A stretch of 64,000 nucleotides of DNA from Prochlorococcus sp. AG-388-A01. GTDB lineage: Bacteria > Cyanobacteriota > Cyanobacteriia > PCC-6307 > Cyanobiaceae. The stretch covers positions 46,889-110,888 of the forward strand of contig QCGK01000004.1 of assembly GCA_003279945.1 (NCBI GenBank), given 5' to 3'. Each line of letters starts with the position of its first letter. Position 1 is the stretch's first letter. Below the pieces are notes generated by a model. The model was not told the origin of the DNA, ran no database searches, and saw only the letters and a list, made by a program, of their open reading frames with translations. The position numbers and the translations under genes were made by a program. This document shows, piece by piece, positions 47,953 to 54,989 of this stretch.

Positions 47953-48080
47953 ATATTAAAAATTGAGGCATCTAGTAGTTTAATTTTCAAACTTAAATAA
48001 ACTTTAAAAAATAATATTAAATAAATTTGAACCGATAAATCTCATAAAGCAGGAGTTTTCGTCAAAAATTTGATTAATTA

Positions 48081-48224
48081 TTAGTTAAACCAACCTTTTT
48101 TCTTTGATTTAATTTCTGGTGATGTTTTAATTTTTGGTGATTCGTCAACTTTACCCTTAATTATCATAAGAGGAACAATTGCCCATAGAGCCAAAAATAG
48201 TATCCAGAATAAATAAATGTTCAT
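48081..48224 (-). CDS. Small membrane protein with basic tail (47 aa)
   Basis: ATG 48224 opens 47 residues: a helix (YLFWILFLALWAIVPLMII) and a Lys/Pro/Ser tail ending KKKGWFN. No family recognised. Confidence 0.55.
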   Translation of the reverse strand: MNIYLFWILFLALWAIVPLMIIKGKVDESPKIKTSPEIKSKKKGWFN

Positions 48225-48374
48225 AACATTTTATAGTATTTAATATATATTAAAGTCAATTAAATATTATATGTGAATTTTCTTTTTAGATTTCTAATAT
48301 TTTTTTCGCAATATAGAAAAATTAATCAGATATAACAGATAGATTTTTCACTCTAGAAAGAGAATTTTAATTTT

Positions 48375-48851
48375 CTAAAAGAGATCATTAATTTCCTTTT
48401 TTATCGATTGATATTCTGAATTAATATCATTTATAAATCCATTTACCTCCATTTTAATATCTTTATATTCATTCATTTTTTGTTTGCTTTTCTTATAAAA
48501 AATTGATTTAAATGTTCCTGGTTTTGCTACCTCAATCCAATATCCTGCTAAACAATAAAATTGATTTGGCACAAAAGTTACAATAAATAATTTTTTAGAA
48601 TTTTTATATTGATCAATTATCTTATTAGCTAAAGCACCTTTTGTTTTATTAGTACCTAATAAAGTAATATCTCTTGCATAAGGCTTAAACTTCTTTGATA
48701 AATTTTTACTTTTTTCTACTGAATTTATAGAAATTATTTTTTCAAGAGAAAAACAATAATCAAGCAAATTAGTATTTTGTTTTCTTGAAGGATAAATAGT
48801 TATGAAGGAACTAAAAAGTAAAAAAGAAGTTAAAAGTAATTTCCTAAACAT
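48375..48851 (-). CDS. Exported hypothetical protein (158 aa)
   Basis: A clear signal peptide (LLLTSFLLFSSFITIY) is followed by a mostly polar, Lys-rich mature part with two Cys. No family recognised. Likely periplasmic or lumenal. Confidence 0.65.
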   Translation of the reverse strand: MFRKLLLTSFLLFSSFITIYPSRKQNTNLLDYCFSLEKIISINSVEKSKNLSKKFKPYARDITLLGTNKTKGALANKIIDQYKNSKKLFIVTFVPNQFYCLAGYWIEVAKPGTFKSIFYKKSKQKMNEYKDIKMEVNGFINDINSEYQSIKKEINDLF

Positions 48852-48905
48852 TTTTAATTTAAGTTAAATTAATTATTGCATAAAAATTTTTTCTTATAAA
48901 AAAAT

Positions 48906-49286
48906 ATGGAGATTCCATTTTTTAAAAATAAAAGTATCAAATCTTTTTTAGATTTTTTTTCAAGAGTATCAATTTCTGCAATATTTATCTCAGCCATACC
49001 TGGAAAAATAAATGGTTTTGAAAGAACAGTTGAATATATTTCTTCAAAGGGTATTCCCGATCCAATTTCATCTATTCTTCTAGTAGGGGCTATTATATGT
49101 CTTATCTTTGGTTCAGGATTTTTTATATTTGGAGAAAATCAAAAAATCGGTTCAGTTTTTTTGTTACTTTTTCTTATTCCAACAACAATAATTTTTCATG
49201 TTTTCCCTTTCCATCAAAGAGCGGTGTTTATGAATCTCGCATTGATAGGTGGATTAATTATTACTGCATTAAGAGAACCAATATAA
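48906..49286 (+). CDS. DoxX-family membrane protein (126 aa)
   Basis: Four membrane helices, with ISAIFISAIPGKINGFERTV at the first and the DoxX-like GAIICLIFGSGFFIFGE in the second. Shorter than the DoxX protein at 23032 and only weakly similar to it. Role unknown. Confidence 0.75.
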   Translation: MEIPFFKNKSIKSFLDFFSRVSISAIFISAIPGKINGFERTVEYISSKGIPDPISSILLVGAIICLIFGSGFFIFGENQKIGSVFLLLFLIPTTIIFHVFPFHQRAVFMNLALIGGLIITALREPI

Positions 49287-49339
49287 GAAGCTTTAATCTA
49301 TAAACATAAATATTTTTCTTACTATTTATTTCTTAACTC

Positions 49340-49477
49340 TTAGAAGCAATTAGCAATATTAATTAATTCATAAACCTCAGTACTATCATATTTTTTATTA
49401 GGTATTCCGCTACCTAGTTCTATTCCTTTAGCTTTCATCTTCTTTAAAATTAATTTTTGTCTTTCACTACTAGACAT
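49340..49477 (-). CDS. Small soluble protein (45 aa)
   Basis: ATG 49477 opens 45 residues, basic first (SSSERQKLILKKMKAKGIEL) then a GSGIPNKKYD turn and a short helix. The open frame continues about 18 codons upstream without a better start. No family recognised. Confidence 0.5.
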   Translation of the reverse strand: MSSSERQKLILKKMKAKGIELGSGIPNKKYDSTEVYELINIANCF

Positions 49478-49556
49478 AGACTTAAAACGTTTTATTCGTG
49501 CTTCTTTATTCTCTAGACTTTTATTTGATTACTTTTTTATGTGAAGATAATATCAT

Positions 49557-49688
49557 TTAACGATTCATTATATAAGTAATAAAACCAGTAAATGTAAGTA
49601 ATTTAAATCCAATAAAAAAAGGCAAATATTTTTTAACCTTTTTACCAGCAGGTAATAATTTATTTAAAGAATTAACTATTGTTTGCAT
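49557..49688 (-). CDS. Small membrane protein (43 aa)
   Basis: ATG 49688 opens 43 residues with a basic N-terminal half and a C-terminal hydrophobic helix (LPFFIGFKLLTFTGFITYI). No family recognised. Confidence 0.5.
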   Translation of the reverse strand: MQTIVNSLNKLLPAGKKVKKYLPFFIGFKLLTFTGFITYIMNR

Positions 49689-49808
49689 CAAAATTTATAA
49701 AATAATAGATATCCTAGCGAATATTTTTTTAAATTATCACATTTACTATATGTACTTTTAAAATAGTCGATCTAAACTTGAATAAATAAAATATCTCGCC
49801 TATTTTTT

Positions 49809-50195
49809 ATGAATGATAAAGAAACAATAATTTCATTATTAAATGAATTTTCTAATCCAAAAAAAAATGGCCTCATTTTTTGTTAAAAATGCAACTTCAG
49901 ATTTTCTATTAATAAGACCAAGTGGTAATCCTATAAATGCGAAAGGATTTGAAAAAATGATTTCTGGTGATGTAATTCAAGAAAAGGCAGAAATAACCAA
50001 AATTCACCGATTAGAATTTTTAAGTGAAAATATAGTTATGTGTATTTTTACATTAGGTTAGAAATTTACCTATAAAAGAAAACCTAACAATGACTTGCCA
50101 ACATTTACTTCAATTTTTAAAAAGTGGATAATTTTTGGAAAATTTATTGGATGCAAAGATCTAAAGGAAATTCAGATTTATCTTTATGGGACTAG
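49809..50195 (+). pseudogene. Broken gene for a SnoaL/NTF2-like small protein
   Basis: A coherent reading of about 128 codons can be rebuilt only by allowing a frameshift at a nine-A run (about 49859-49867), reading through an in-frame TAG near 50060 and a second frameshift at an A5 run near 50125. The pieces are MNDKETIISLLNEFSNPKK, FFVKNATSDFLLIRPSG with ENIVMCIFTLG, KFTYKRKPNNDLPTFTSIF and VDNFWKIYWMQRSKGN. The pattern resembles SnoaL/DUF4440 proteins. Two homopolymer shifts could be sequencing errors, but the TAG is not at a homopolymer. Confidence 0.65.
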
Positions 50196-50275
50196 CAAAG
50201 TTAATAGCCATATTAATGATCCTAATTCTTGTAGGTAGTTTTTTTATTGGTTTAATTATTTATTTTATAAAATAA
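50186..50275 (+). CDS. Micro membrane protein (29 aa)
   Basis: ATG 50186 lies in the last codons of the pseudogene and opens 29 residues that are almost entirely hydrophobic (LIAILMILILVGSFFIGLII). Possible small membrane peptide. Confidence 0.4.
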   Translation: MGLAKLIAILMILILVGSFFIGLIIYFIK

Positions 50276-50792
50276 AAATCATAAAAAACAATAACTAATA
50301 TTTAATTCTTTTCTTCAGAAAAAATAATTAGTTTTTTTAAGTAATTTAATTTTCAGGTAAAAATATAAACTTTAGAAAGACTAACGCCTATATCTAAAGC
50401 TAATAAAGCAATTAGTAACTTTCTCATTTTTTAGAACTCTCAACTAATTTTTTGTATAGTTCTTCAGAAATAGGTTGCATTATACTTGTATATTATGTTT
50501 ATAAATTAATTATTCCTAAATTAATTTCTAGTTACGAAATATACGAATATTTGATTTCTTAAATAGGCAAAAAATATCTTAACCATAAGTTTTTCTTATA
50601 AGGTATAAATCAATACTAAGTTAAAAACCTTCAATAAATGATCAAGCTTTTTTGAAAATGAATTTGATGAGTATAAATTATCTAGCTTTTTCAAGTTTAA
50701 TTTCTCTTCTAATCAATATAGAAATAACAACAATGTTCAAATTCTTATTAAATAGATTTAATTAGATTGCGCTGATTATCTCTTTCTCGTCT
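50276..50792. other. AT-rich region with only doubtful micro-ORFs
   Basis: Over 500 bases no convincing gene is seen. Minus-strand frames of 24 and 18 codons near 50360-50485 overlap by ATGA, and a plus-strand 35-codon frame at 50658-50765 has a hydrophobic middle. None has other support. Confidence 0.3.
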
Positions 50793-50885
50793 CTAAAAAT
50801 CCTCATCTATAAGATTCCTTTTTAAGTTATCTAATGCGTTGATTCTCTTGCCCAGTATGGCAAAAGGAGAATTAATAAATTTCAT
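50793..50885 (-). CDS. Small soluble peptide (30 aa)
   Basis: ATG 50885 opens 30 residues (SPFAILGKRINALDNLKRN). Codon use is plausible, no further support. Confidence 0.35.
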   Translation of the reverse strand: MKFINSPFAILGKRINALDNLKRNLIDEDF

Positions 50886-51027
50886 AGTACTTTTTAAACA
50901 AATGATGATTAAATATCTAAAAAGAAATTAGAAATCTTATTTCAAGTAAATAGACCCTCTATAAGTAAGTTTTATTACCTTTAGTTCTTGATTTTTACAA
51001 TATACGAATGACTTTCCATTGAAATAC

Positions 51028-51123
51028 ATGTTTACCATGATGCAGCTCCAGAACTTGCTCAAGTCCCCGTCCTATGGCTTGAGTCATACTGCGGTCTATC
51101 AAAGGGTAGATCGGACGATTTAG
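51028..51123 (+). CDS. Short ORF of unclear frame (31 aa)
   Basis: ATG 51028 opens 31 codons (MMQLQNLLKSPSYGLSHTAV). A second frame, 51018-51146 from an ATT, gives 42 residues of protein-like character (APELAQVPVLWLESYCGLSK). The base composition is noticeably less AT-rich than the surroundings. Either frame, or an RNA, could be the real feature. Confidence 0.35.
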   Translation: MFTMMQLQNLLKSPSYGLSHTAVYQRVDRTI

Positions 51124-51174
51124 TAGCACTTACTACACTCTATTAATAAAGTATTTATACTTAGCTGTCAACCC

Positions 51175-51321
51175 TTAAGTGGAACCAAGCTTCAATTTGA
51201 AGTTAGAATCTTCTCTCACGAACTCCCTAAAAAGAATAAAGAACATATAACTACGAGTAACTCCTATAAAAAAGGAACTAAAGGCTAGAACGACACAAAT
51301 AGGGCAATGTAGGATTCCCAT
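51175..51321 (-). CDS. Small membrane protein (48 aa)
   Basis: ATG 51321 opens 48 residues with a hydrophobic segment (CPICVVLAFSSFFIGVTRSY) and a charged tail. It begins 2 bases after the stop of the upstream minus-strand ORF, suggesting a two-gene operon. Confidence 0.5.
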   Translation of the reverse strand: MGILHCPICVVLAFSSFFIGVTRSYMFFILFREFVREDSNFKLKLGST

Positions 51322-51323
51322 GA

Positions 51324-51437
51324 TTAATTTTCCAATATAAATTTCAATTGAGCCTCTGCGCTGAGAATATCAATTCTTCTTTTAAATAATTTCAAAAATT
51401 TAATTAGTTTTTTCACAATTAAACCTTCTTTTGTCAT
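51324..51437 (-). CDS. Small basic protein (37 aa)
   Basis: ATG 51437 opens 37 residues, Lys/Arg-rich and helical (KKLIKFLKLFKRRIDIL). It is followed after 2 bases by the next small ORF on the same strand. Confidence 0.45.
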   Translation of the reverse strand: MTKEGLIVKKLIKFLKLFKRRIDILSAEAQLKFILEN

Positions 51438-51844
51438 CAATGATGATATTATTCCAAGAATGAATATATCAATAAGCAAAAATACTGAATCTATTGATAT
51501 GACATAATTCTCGTAGCATGCTTATACCATAGTTAACACCAACATATGCCTAGATACTATTGATCTAATTAACCGATAAAGGCTTATTAAGAATCAAATA
51601 TAATATTAGGTAATCTTGCTTGCTTATAGCGGTATTTTCCTTTTGCAAAAAAAAAAAGAGTGGGCTAAATTCCAATACTCCACGAGGATTTAGTCGGATG
51701 CATAAAGCTTGAGAGTGCAAATTTTTCTTAATCAATATGAACCTATGTTTTTTTGAGATAAATATCTTGATTACTTGATAAATTTATTTTGTATATTGCT
51801 ATTACAAAATTTATTAGGTTATTTAGATTAGTTTCTAAATCCTC
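51438..51844. other. Region with 16-bp inverted repeat and no clear gene
   Basis: No supported gene. CTCCACGAGGATTTAG at 51678-51693 is exactly inverted at 51835-51850, 141 bases apart. Both outer arms contain a GTGGAG start-like sequence reading outward. The minus-strand reading from 51683 stops after 19 codons at an 11-base T-run. Confidence 0.5.
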
Positions 51845-51964
51845 GTGGAGAAAGCTTTAGTTAACTTTTTTTATTGGTTACTAATAAGATCAGCCGAGTC
51901 ACATTACGGAGAATCATTGGTATCGGTAGAAGTTCCATCTAATTCAATCAAAATCTTTTCTTGA
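51845..51964 (+). CDS. Small protein, GTG start, paralogue of 56828-56935 (39 aa)
   Basis: GTG 51845 opens 39 residues. Residues 2-21 (EKALVNFFYWLLIRSAESHY) match the protein at 56828 (EKSFLNFIYWILVRSAESYY), followed by G(D/E) and EVP. The same GTG start and conserved N-terminus in both copies show a real gene family. Function unknown. Confidence 0.6.
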   Translation: MEKALVNFFYWLLIRSAESHYGESLVSVEVPSNSIKIFS

Positions 51965-52117
51965 TTATAAAAATTTGTTTATTTAAAGGTTTAAATATTT
52001 AAATTCATATCTTACTGAACATAACTTATTAAATTAAGTTGGTTAATTATCTCTATTGCAAATAAAGATGAGGTTGTTACTCTGGCACTTGAAGAAGGTA
52101 CTTAATTTCTTAAACTG

Positions 52118-52324
52118 ATGAAATTTGATCATTTTAATTCCCAACATGATGGCCTCATGTCAATTGAAGATTTAAAGGCTTTACGTCTTAGAAAACAGAA
52201 AATTGAAAGTGATAAGAAAGCTAGAAAATATATCCTGGATATAAATCAAAGATATAGAAAGATAAATGCCCACAAAAGTAAAAACTTTTTGAGGAATATG
52301 AATCCTTTTAAAAAGGCCGCATAA
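52118..52324 (+). CDS. Small basic protein (68 aa)
   Basis: The 68 residues are highly charged and helical (SIEDLKALRLRKQKIESDKK) with a basic end (NPFKKAA). No family recognised. A hairpin terminator lies 72 bases downstream. Confidence 0.6.
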   Translation: MKFDHFNSQHDGLMSIEDLKALRLRKQKIESDKKARKYILDINQRYRKINAHKSKNFLRNMNPFKKAA

Positions 52325-52395
52325 TTTTTTAATTTGTTTAACTTTGCATATTTCAGAATAAAATTTTAATGGTGTTTCTTTGGAAGAGTTTCACC

Positions 52396-52440
52396 AAGAG
52401 GGGGCGATTTTTGCCCCCTTCTTCCCTGAGTTTTTTTTAT
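52396..52440 (+). terminator. Rho-independent terminator
   Basis: Stem GGGGGC/GCCCCC (52400-52405 and 52413-52418), extended imperfectly by AAGA/TCTT, with a T-run at 52431-52438. It fits the small gene ending at 52324. Confidence 0.7.
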
Positions 52441-52649
52441 TTAAAGCTCGTCTAAATATTAGTAATGCTTAATTAGAAGTTAAAAGTGATGAAAATCTTT
52501 TGTTTGAAGTTTATTATTATCACTTAATTCAGACACTATATTTTTATCTAAATCCATTAATATTCAATAAGAAAATTTTTAGCTAATGAATCACATAATA
52601 AAATTTATAGACTTTTTCAGCAATTGTAAAATTTTTAATTTAATTTTTT

Positions 52650-52868
52650 ATGGCTTCACCTACTAGTTGGGAATTCTACAAAGAAGTTGAAACTAAGGTT
52701 TTATGGGTTAATATTTGTGACCAAGATTTCGAAGGAGTAGCGATTTCGATCAATAAATGGAGGGAGACAAGATATCCAGAATACAAAATAAGAGTAGTTT
52801 CTAAAAAAGAATTTGAACTAGTAAAAATGGAAGCTAAGCAAAAAAGAAATAAGATTAATCTTTGGTAA
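52650..52868 (+). CDS. Conserved small soluble protein (72 aa)
   Basis: The 72 residues look like a compact alpha/beta fold (WEFYKEVETKVLWVNICDQD, then ISINKWRETRYPEYKIRVVS) with a basic end. No family recognised. Confidence 0.6.
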   Translation: MASPTSWEFYKEVETKVLWVNICDQDFEGVAISINKWRETRYPEYKIRVVSKKEFELVKMEAKQKRNKINLW

Positions 52869-52928
52869 ATTTTGATGCTGAATATTTAATTTTTGCAGTT
52901 AATATAAATTCATTACATTAATAAATAA

Positions 52929-53084
52929 ATGAATTCTACATTTTCAAAAGTATCAAATTTAAGATTTAATAGAGTTTCTAAAATAGCTATTACTCTCACA
53001 TCATCAACTTTTTTCTTGTACGCATTGGGTCAAGCACCAATTTTTAAAAATATTCTTGCTGGTGCCTTCTCTTGTTCTGGCTAA
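52929..53084 (+). CDS. Small protein with hydrophobic centre (51 aa)
   Basis: ATG 52929 opens 51 residues: a basic N-terminal third, then a moderately hydrophobic stretch (IAITLTSSTFFLYALGQAP) that could be a membrane anchor or leader. No family recognised. A repeat element begins 47 bases downstream. Confidence 0.5.
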   Translation: MNSTFSKVSNLRFNRVSKIAITLTSSTFFLYALGQAPIFKNILAGAFSCSG

Positions 53085-53130
53085 ATAAAATACTTTTTTT
53101 AAGAAAAGCTTAAAAGCTAAAATAGGCAGA

Positions 53131-53175
53131 GATTGACAATCGATCTAAACTTAGAGGGATAAAACCCTCTTTTTT
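53131..53175 (+). repeat. Dispersed element copy 1 with hairpin
   Basis: GATTGACAATCGATCTAAA, 2 bases later the stem AGAGGG/CCCTCT (loop ATAAAA) and five T. It is the cleanest copy of a seven-member family and lies 61 bases before the small operon at 53236. Confidence 0.75.
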
Positions 53176-53235
53176 GATGATTAATAGATTTATTGCTGAA
53201 AAGATAATGTCTCTTCTTATTTCTCTCGTAATCAA

Positions 53236-53352
53236 ATGAATATCTCCCCACACCTATTAATTGATGCTGTGATATTGAGCGCTGCCCTTACAATAACTTT
53301 GGTATTAAGAGCAAAAGGTAATGCTGCTACAAAAGAGAAAGAAAGTAAATGA
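53236..53352 (+). CDS. Small membrane protein, first of a three-gene micro-operon (38 aa)
   Basis: ATG 53236 opens 38 residues: a hydrophobic helix (LLIDAVILSAALTITLVL) then a Lys/Glu-rich tail. Its stop overlaps the next ATG (ATGA). No family recognised. Confidence 0.6.
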   Translation: MNISPHLLIDAVILSAALTITLVLRAKGNAATKEKESK

Positions 53353-53489
53353 TTACTAAACAAAAAGAAAAAGAGTTTAAAAAGCCTAAATTATATAAAA
53401 TTTGGAACTTTCTTATTTATGGAAGTTTTATTGCTATTGGAGTTTTCTTAGTTTATCTATATTCTACTTATATCTTTATAAATAAATGA
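53349..53489 (+). CDS. Small membrane protein, second of the micro-operon (46 aa)
   Basis: 46 residues: a Lys/Glu-rich cytoplasmic start and a C-terminal helix (FLIYGSFIAIGVFLVYLYST). Both ends overlap neighbours by ATGA, indicating coupled translation of all three ORFs. Confidence 0.6.
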   Translation: MITKQKEKEFKKPKLYKIWNFLIYGSFIAIGVFLVYLYSTYIFINK

Positions 53490-53581
53490 CGCACATTTAC
53501 GGCATAGCGATTACTTATGGAGTTCTAAGTCTTTTATTACTTGGTGGGTTTGCATACTTTACTTTTAAAATAAAACGCTAA
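53486..53581 (+). CDS. Small membrane protein, third of the micro-operon (31 aa)
   Basis: 31 residues, mostly one helix (ITYGVLSLLLLGGFAYFTF) with a KIKR end. It begins inside the previous stop (ATGA). Confidence 0.55.
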   Translation: MTHIYGIAITYGVLSLLLLGGFAYFTFKIKR

Positions 53582-53628
53582 TTTTTATGTCCTCTTTAAT
53601 ACCAGAATTCTTGGATCAATTTTTTGAT

Positions 53629-53730
53629 TTATGTAGCTAAATTTCTGTAACGACAATATTGGGATTCAAATAACACTTTGACCTTTCCAACTGGACCATT
53701 TCTATGCGTGATTAAAAATAATTTTTTTTT
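53629..53730 (-). pseudogene. C-terminal remnant of replicative helicase DnaB
   Basis: Minus-strand reading gives about 30 codons ending ITHRNGPVGKVKVLF, ESQYCRYRNLAT and a stop. This matches the conserved DnaB C-terminus (HRNGPxGxVxLLF followed by a xFRNLA-type end). The rest of the helicase is absent: the reading is cut exactly where repeat copy 2 begins. The functional gene must be elsewhere. Confidence 0.65.
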
Positions 53731-53776
53731 GATTGACAGTCGATCAAAGTTGAGTAGAAATTAGATTATTTTTTAT
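53731..53776 (+). repeat. Dispersed element copy 2
   Basis: GATTGACAGTCGATCAAAG followed by TTGAGTAGAAATTAG and a T-rich end. It is closest to copy 5 (59359), sharing the AAGTT-AG-AGAAATTAG part. It abuts the dnaB remnant. No clear ORF follows. Confidence 0.65.
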
Positions 53777-53988
53777 TAAATGACTCTTTAATTAAACATT
53801 TCACTATTTTCACAATCATTATTTTTGTTCTAGTAAATTTGATTCATTACATCTAAGTTAGTTCCACTGATTGAGGTTTAACTTAACGAGTAAATATAGA
53901 ATGAAATACTTAAAAAAAAGATTAACAACACTTTATGGTTGGACAAATTAATTTATTAGCTTGAAAAAAAAGCAAAGGGAATTTGATT
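53777..53988. other. AT-rich region without a supported gene
   Basis: A start-less hydrophobic frame (TIFTIIIFVLVNLIHYI, ending near 53855) and a 16-codon ORF at 53901 are the only frames. Nothing else is seen. Confidence 0.35.
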
Positions 53989-54096
53989 ATGAATACTTTT
54001 AGAAATAAACAATTCAAAAATCATTCAGATCCCAAGTATGCTTTCTATGGTTGCCTTCACAGTTGCGAAAATAGATTTCTTCTGAAAAATTATTAG
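53989..54096 (+). CDS. Doubtful small ORF (35 aa)
   Basis: ATG 53989 opens 35 polar residues with two Cys and aromatic residues (YAFYGCLHSCENRF). No other support. Confidence 0.3.
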   Translation: MNTFRNKQFKNHSDPKYAFYGCLHSCENRFLLKNY

Positions 54097-54153
54097 AGGT
54101 ATGTATAGAGAGTTGTGATTGAAAATCGCTATCAAAAACCGAAAAATAAGAAA

Positions 54154-54170
54154 GGGGCTTGATAAGCCCC
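54154..54170 (-). terminator. Terminator of the hli gene at 54196
   Basis: A 7-bp stem GGGGCTT/AAGCCCC with a GAT loop. Reading on the minus strand it is followed by a T-rich stretch and lies 26 bases after the hli stop. Confidence 0.75.
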
Positions 54171-54195
54171 CAAAAAAATTCAAAAAGAAATTTTT

Positions 54196-54324
54196 TTAGA
54201 AGATACCTGGCAAAATTTGACCAGTAAAATAGTATGCTCCAACTAGAGCAAACATTCCAAGCATTGCAGCTTTACCATTAAGCTTTTCAGCTTTTTCGGT
54301 CATAATTTTTTTAGCGAATTCCAT
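54196..54324 (-). CDS. hli: High-light-inducible protein (42 aa)
   Basis: The 42 residues carry EKLNGKAAMLGMFALVGAYY and TGQILPGIF. The motif Arg is replaced by Lys. A second Met eight codons in (54303) is a possible start. It has its own terminator and a perfect palindrome 34 bases upstream. Confidence 0.92.
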   Translation of the reverse strand: MEFAKKIMTEKAEKLNGKAAMLGMFALVGAYYFTGQILPGIF

Positions 54325-54357
54325 AATAAGTAAATTGGATTTATATATACAAATTAT

Positions 54358-54377
54358 TCATTTGAAACTTCAAATGA
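54358..54377. promoter_or_regulatory. Palindrome upstream of hli
   Basis: TCATTTGAA-AC-TTCAAATGA is a 20-base perfect inverted repeat, 34 bases before the hli start codon. Its position suits an operator; it is unlike the HLR1 motif known from other cyanobacteria. Confidence 0.5.
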
Positions 54378-54444
54378 TGTAGCTTTTTCTACCAATTTCA
54401 AAACTTCTAAAAAATAATAGGGAATTTTTTGCCCTCTTCGAGAC

Positions 54445-54540
54445 TTATACACCTAACTGTCGGCAAAATCGATGAAGTGCTTTTGAATCCTGGGTTATTT
54501 CTACTTCTAATGAATTAGAAAATATAGTCGTGACAACCAC
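54445..54540 (-). CDS. Doubtful small ORF, GTG start (31 aa)
   Basis: GTG 54540 opens 31 residues (SNSLEVEITQDSKALHRFCR) ending QLGV. The composition looks protein-like, but it may equally be a C-terminal gene remnant, since an in-frame stop lies just upstream. Confidence 0.3.
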   Translation of the reverse strand: MVVTTIFSNSLEVEITQDSKALHRFCRQLGV

Positions 54541-54624
54541 AAAGCACTAATACTCGGGTAATAATACTCTATTAATTTCAAGTTAAAAGGAGGATAATTA
54601 AGGAGTAGAGATAAAGGAGGTTTT

Positions 54625-54789
54625 ATGAAACTCACTACTCCGTTCACCGCTCTAAGAGATGCAACTTCAGACATGTGGAGAATGCATGATTTTAATTATC
54701 AATTACCCAAGAAAGAATTAAAAAAATATTGGGATAAAGAATGCATAGCTCATCCTACAAATAGTCATTGCAAAATTTATTGTGATTAG
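54625..54789 (+). CDS. Small protein with CP12-like Cys tail (54 aa)
   Basis: Strong ribosome site AAAGGAGG precedes the ATG. The 54 residues begin MKLTTPFTALRD and end ECIAHPTNSHCKIYCD. The tail fits C-x3-P-x4-C-x2-Y, the C-terminal motif with which CP12 binds GAPDH. The CP12 N-terminal region is absent. It shares the MKLxTxFT start and tail pattern with 54990-55136. Confidence 0.65.
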   Translation: MKLTTPFTALRDATSDMWRMHDFNYQLPKKELKKYWDKECIAHPTNSHCKIYCD

Positions 54790-54875
54790 TATTTGATCTT
54801 TTTAGGTATTCTTACGCTTGATTTTTATATTTAATCCATACTAAAGCTCAGTTAGTAAAAAAGGAGGGAAAGTAA

Positions 54876-54977
54876 ATGACTAATTTAAGTTTAGAGATTC
54901 TTTTTTGGACAACCTTAATTATATATCTTGGATTAAGGTTTAATCAAACTTGGAATGGTTACAAACAACAATATTAA
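54876..54977 (+). CDS. Micro membrane protein, paralogue of 44500-44601 (33 aa)
   Basis: Ribosome site AAAGGAGGG precedes the ATG. The 33 residues (LEILFWTTLIIYLGLRF helix, ending QTWNGYKQQY) match 44500-44601 at 16 positions without gaps. It lies between the two CP12-like-tail genes on the same strand. Confidence 0.65.
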   Translation: MTNLSLEILFWTTLIIYLGLRFNQTWNGYKQQY

Positions 54978-54989
54978 TAGGAGGCCAAA

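Noticed and set aside
51000..51330. Possible split tmRNA or other housekeeping RNA
   Set aside because: No alanine-tRNA-like acceptor/T-arm, no tag frame; two minus-strand ORFs explain much of the region.
54117..54140. Possible eighth copy of the dispersed element (GATTGAAAATCGCTATCAA)
   Set aside because: Only a weak match to the core and the following hairpin belongs to the hli terminator.
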